Source: Nitrosomonadaceae bacterium (GTDB taxonomy: Bacteria; Pseudomonadota; Gammaproteobacteria; Burkholderiales; Nitrosomonadaceae). From it: a DNA stretch of 7,597 nt. The stretch lies in NCBI GenBank assembly GCA_919902625.1, contig CAKKRO010000247.1:1-7597 (forward strand). Direction: 5' to 3'. This document shows, piece after piece, positions 5,343-7,597 of the stretch. How positions within the stretch are numbered: the stretch's first letter is position 1; the number at the start of each line of letters is the position of its first letter. A model generated the notes under the pieces. That model was not told the origin of the DNA. It ran no database searches and worked only from the letters and a program-made list of their open reading frames with translations. Made by a program: the position numbers and the translations under genes.

Positions 5343-6767
5343 ATGAGTAACATAGTTAAGAAAACAGGTTTAATTCTTATGGGTGTAATCACTGGAGTGA
5401 TGCTCAGTTTGAATTTCTCTGCTATTGCCAAAAAAGATAATGTAGAGGCGATTCATCCGCTTCCTATCGAGGAATTACGCACATTCGCTCAAGTATTCGG
5501 CCGCATCAAAAGTGATTATGTCGAATCTGTAGAAGACAAAAAACTGATTACCGAAGCTATCAACGGCATGCTGGTTGGATTAGACCCCCACTCATCTTAT
5601 CTGGATAAAGATGAGTACAAGGAACTGCAAATCGGCACCCAGGGTGAATTTGGCGGGCTGGGTATTCAGGTCACTATGGAGGACGGGGTAGTCAAAGTTA
5701 TCTCGCCTATTGAAGATACTCCGGCATTTCGAGCCGGTATCAAAACAGGCGACCTGATTGTTAAACTGGATGATACCGTTGTAAAAGGCATGACGCTCAA
5801 TGAAGCGATCAAACTCATGCGCGGTAAACCTAAAACTGCCATCAAGATCACTATCGTCCGGGAGGGTGAAACAGAGCCATTGGTTTTTAACTTAGTGCGC
5901 GACATCATCAAAATTCAGAGTGTCAAATCAAAAATGATTGAACCTGGCTATGTGTATATCCGTATCACCCAATTCCAGGAGCAAACCGGTGAAAACTTAG
6001 CGCAAGCTATCAAAACCCTTTTTGCCGAAAGCACTGAACCCATGAAAGGGCTGATATTGGATCTGCGCAATGATCCCGGTGGATTGCTCAATGGCGCGGT
6101 GGCTGTATCAGCAGCATTCCTGCCAGAAAATGCGCTGGTTGTTTACACTGAGGGACGCAGCGCTGATGCAAAAATGCAGTTGCATGCCAATCCGGAATAC
6201 TACCTGCGTGGACCTAATGAGGACTACTTAAGAGGATTGCCTTCTGAAGTAAAAACCGTACCGATGATCACACTGGTCAATGGAGGCTCTGCCTCGGCAT
6301 CAGAGATTGTAGCAGGTGCTTTGCAAGATCATAAACGCTCCATCGTGATGGGATCACAGACGTTTGGCAAAGGATCTGTTCAAACGATACTGCCATTAGG
6401 GAACAATACGGCTATCAAGCTGACGACCGCGCGATATTACACACCCAATGGCCAATCTATCCAAGCGAAAGGCATTACCCCCGATATTCTGGATGAAACA
6501 GAAAGTGATGATCAGCGTTTGCGGGAAGCAGATCTGAATCGCCATCTGTCCAATGGTAAAAAAGCAGAAACAAAAGCTGCCGTTGATACCGATAAAACAG
6601 CAGAAAAGCCTGCTAACAAGAAGAAAGAGAAAAAGAATAAAGACAAGAAAAACAAAGCCCCTATCGAATTCGGTTCGGCTGAGGATCTTTTGTTAACACA
6701 AGCCATGAATTATTTTAAAGGGATTACTTCATCGCCCGATAAAAAGAGCGGCGAAACGGATAGCTGA
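5343..6767 (+). CDS. ctpA: Carboxy-terminal processing serine protease (S41 family)
   Basis: Periplasmic or membrane-anchored protease that cuts substrates near their C-termini. It has 474 residues. A signal peptide or anchor covers about 1-29 (basic start, hydrophobic 9-28, SAIA before KK). A PDZ domain follows at about 95-187 (GEFGGLGIQV, AFRAGIKTGDLIVKLDD), then the S41 core at about 195-385. The Ser-Lys-Gln catalytic set is visible: Ser318 in NGGSASASE, Lys343 and Gln347 in FGKGSVQ. The 25-residue Ser-to-Lys and 4-residue Lys-to-Gln spacings match B. subtilis CtpB. After the core comes a lysine-rich low-complexity stretch (about 405-439), then a short conserved-looking tail (EDLLLTQAMNYFKG). 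It lies 46 bases after envC. Relatives such as Prc and P. aeruginosa CtpA degrade cell-wall hydrolases, which suits an envC neighbour. Confidence 0.96.
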   Translation: MSNIVKKTGLILMGVITGVMLSLNFSAIAKKDNVEAIHPLPIEELRTFAQVFGRIKSDYVESVEDKKLITEAINGMLVGLDPHSSYLDKDEYKELQIGTQGEFGGLGIQVTMEDGVVKVISPIEDTPAFRAGIKTGDLIVKLDDTVVKGMTLNEAIKLMRGKPKTAIKITIVREGETEPLVFNLVRDIIKIQSVKSKMIEPGYVYIRITQFQEQTGENLAQAIKTLFAESTEPMKGLILDLRNDPGGLLNGAVAVSAAFLPENALVVYTEGRSADAKMQLHANPEYYLRGPNEDYLRGLPSEVKTVPMITLVNGGSASASEIVAGALQDHKRSIVMGSQTFGKGSVQTILPLGNNTAIKLTTARYYTPNGQSIQAKGITPDILDETESDDQRLREADLNRHLSNGKKAETKAAVDTDKTAEKPANKKKEKKNKDKKNKAPIEFGSAEDLLLTQAMNYFKGITSSPDKKSGETDS

Positions 6768-6778
6768 TTTTAAGGATC

Positions 6779-7546
6779 GTGAATGATCAACAGTTACTTC
6801 GGTATAGCCGCCATATTCTGTTACCGCAAATTGATATTTCAGGACAGAAGAAGCTCGATCAATCACGGGTATTAATTGTAGGTGCCGGCGGCTTGGGTTC
6901 TCCTGCCGCCATGTACCTCGCCGCCAGCGGAGTCGGCAGCCTGATCATCTGTGACGGAGATCAGGTTGATCTGACCAATCTGCAGCGTCAAATTATGCAT
7001 GACACCGATTCAATCGGCTTACCGAAAGTTTTTTCGGCAAAGCAATCACTCGTTCGAATTAATCCGGAAGTTCATGTCACCGCCATACAAGAGCAGGCTG
7101 ACCAAGCAAAACTGTTCCAATTGGCAGCGGAAGTTGATGCCGTCGTCGATGCCAGTGATAACTTCACTACCCGTTATCATATCAATCAAGCCTGTGTCAC
7201 TCATAAAAAACCTTTGATCTCCGGTGCTGCTGTGCGATTTGACGGTCAAATCTCCGTATTTGATTTGCGCCATCCCGGCAGTCCCTGTTATCACTGCCTA
7301 TATCCAATCAACGAAGAACATGAAGACATGCCTTGTGCAGTAATGGGAGTATTCTCCCCCCTGGTGGGCATTATCGGCTGCATGCAAGCCGCAGAAACCC
7401 TTAAAATTCTGTTGGGTATCGGAGAAAATCTGAATGGCCGCCTTCAATTACTGGATGGTCTCACCATGAACTGGCGTTCAATCAAGCTGCGTAAAGACCC
7501 GGCATGCACGGTTTGCCACATATCCGGATCAGCAGACGATCAATAA
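6779..7546 (+). CDS. moeB: MoeB/ThiF/HesA-family sulfur-carrier adenylyltransferase
   Basis: E1-like enzyme that uses ATP to adenylate the C-terminal glycine of a ubiquitin-like sulfur carrier: MoaD for molybdopterin, or ThiS for thiamine. It has 255 residues, close to the E. coli MoeB and ThiF length. The ATP-binding loop GAGGLG is at 35-40, Asp59 and NLQRQ (67-71) follow, then Lys83 and SDN (126-128). Zinc-binding pairs are CYHC (170-173) and CTVC (243-246), and Cys186 lies at the position of the family's conserved mobile cysteine. There is no C-terminal rhodanese domain. The start is GTG at 6779, giving MNDQQLLRYSRHILLP as in relatives; AAGGA ends only two bases before it, unusually close. 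It follows ctpA by 11 bases. MoeB and ThiF cannot be told apart firmly without the partner gene, which is not in the window. Confidence 0.9.
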   Translation: MNDQQLLRYSRHILLPQIDISGQKKLDQSRVLIVGAGGLGSPAAMYLAASGVGSLIICDGDQVDLTNLQRQIMHDTDSIGLPKVFSAKQSLVRINPEVHVTAIQEQADQAKLFQLAAEVDAVVDASDNFTTRYHINQACVTHKKPLISGAAVRFDGQISVFDLRHPGSPCYHCLYPINEEHEDMPCAVMGVFSPLVGIIGCMQAAETLKILLGIGENLNGRLQLLDGLTMNWRSIKLRKDPACTVCHISGSADDQ

Positions 7547-7597
7547 ACCTTATCGATTTAAAGAAGCTCTGGCGGCAACAAAGCCCTTCGCTGCATT

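Noticed and set aside
5031..5911. Minus-strand open frames opposite envC and ctpA
   Set aside because: Shadows of strongly supported coding sequence; translations are low-complexity or unlike any family, and no start signals are present.
7547..7597. Possible end of a convergent minus-strand gene (an open frame from the right edge ending in TAA at 7550-7552) or start of another plus-strand gene
   Set aside because: Only about 50 bases are available. Minus-strand frames stay open for 12-15 codons and one plus-strand frame stays open to the edge, which is not informative. No start codon with a ribosome site and no terminator are visible, so nothing is called.
1..7597. Mobile element, phage, toxin-antitoxin, CRISPR or defence system
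   Set aside because: No transposase, integrase, terminal inverted repeats, spacer array or recognisable defence domain appears; all complete genes except the SH3 protein belong to widely conserved core families.

Overview
The window looks like ordinary chromosomal core sequence from a betaproteobacterium, moderately AT-rich. A member of the Nitrosomonadaceae (Nitrosomonas-like) is my best guess, from protein flavour and gene order rather than any search. I see no transposase, phage gene, tRNA, rRNA or CRISPR array.

Layout. Two gene blocks diverge from a 329-base AT-rich intergenic region (2967-3295). Leftward (minus strand) run a membrane-anchored rhodanese-fold protein, glutaredoxin 3 (grxC), the export chaperone secB, an exported protein with two SH3-like domains, and glycerol-3-phosphate dehydrogenase (gpsA). 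The spacings are 10, 75 and 34 bases, then a 4-base ATGA overlap, so this is very probably one operon with possible internal promoters. Rightward (plus strand) run phosphoglycerate mutase (gpmA), an EnvC-type murein hydrolase activator, a carboxy-terminal processing protease (S41, CtpA) and a MoeB/ThiF-type adenylyltransferase, with gaps of 15, 46 and 11 bases. At the far left a further minus-strand gene begins at base 13 and leaves the window. Only its first four codons are present, but it has a clear ribosome binding site and a good sigma-70-type promoter (70-98) in the 237-base spacer after gpsA.

How the genes relate. The layout matches the enterobacterial neighbourhood gpmM-envC-yibQ divergent from yibN-grxC-secB-gpsA. 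The main difference is that the cofactor-dependent mutase GpmA sits where E. coli has the unrelated GpmM. Much of the content concerns the envelope: SecB feeds exported proteins to SecA, the SH3 protein and EnvC are exported, EnvC should activate periplasmic amidases, CtpA-type proteases control cell-wall hydrolases in other bacteria, and GpsA supplies the phospholipid precursor. GrxC is thiol redox, GpmA glycolysis/gluconeogenesis, and MoeB sulfur-carrier activation.

Most notable points: the rhodanese-like protein contains no cysteine at all and has Tyr in place of the catalytic Cys; the mutase appears swapped within conserved synteny; a double-SH3 exported protein sits between secB and gpsA and is translationally coupled to gpsA; and the divergent control region carries several short repeats and dyads. 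I found no convincing new multi-gene system here.
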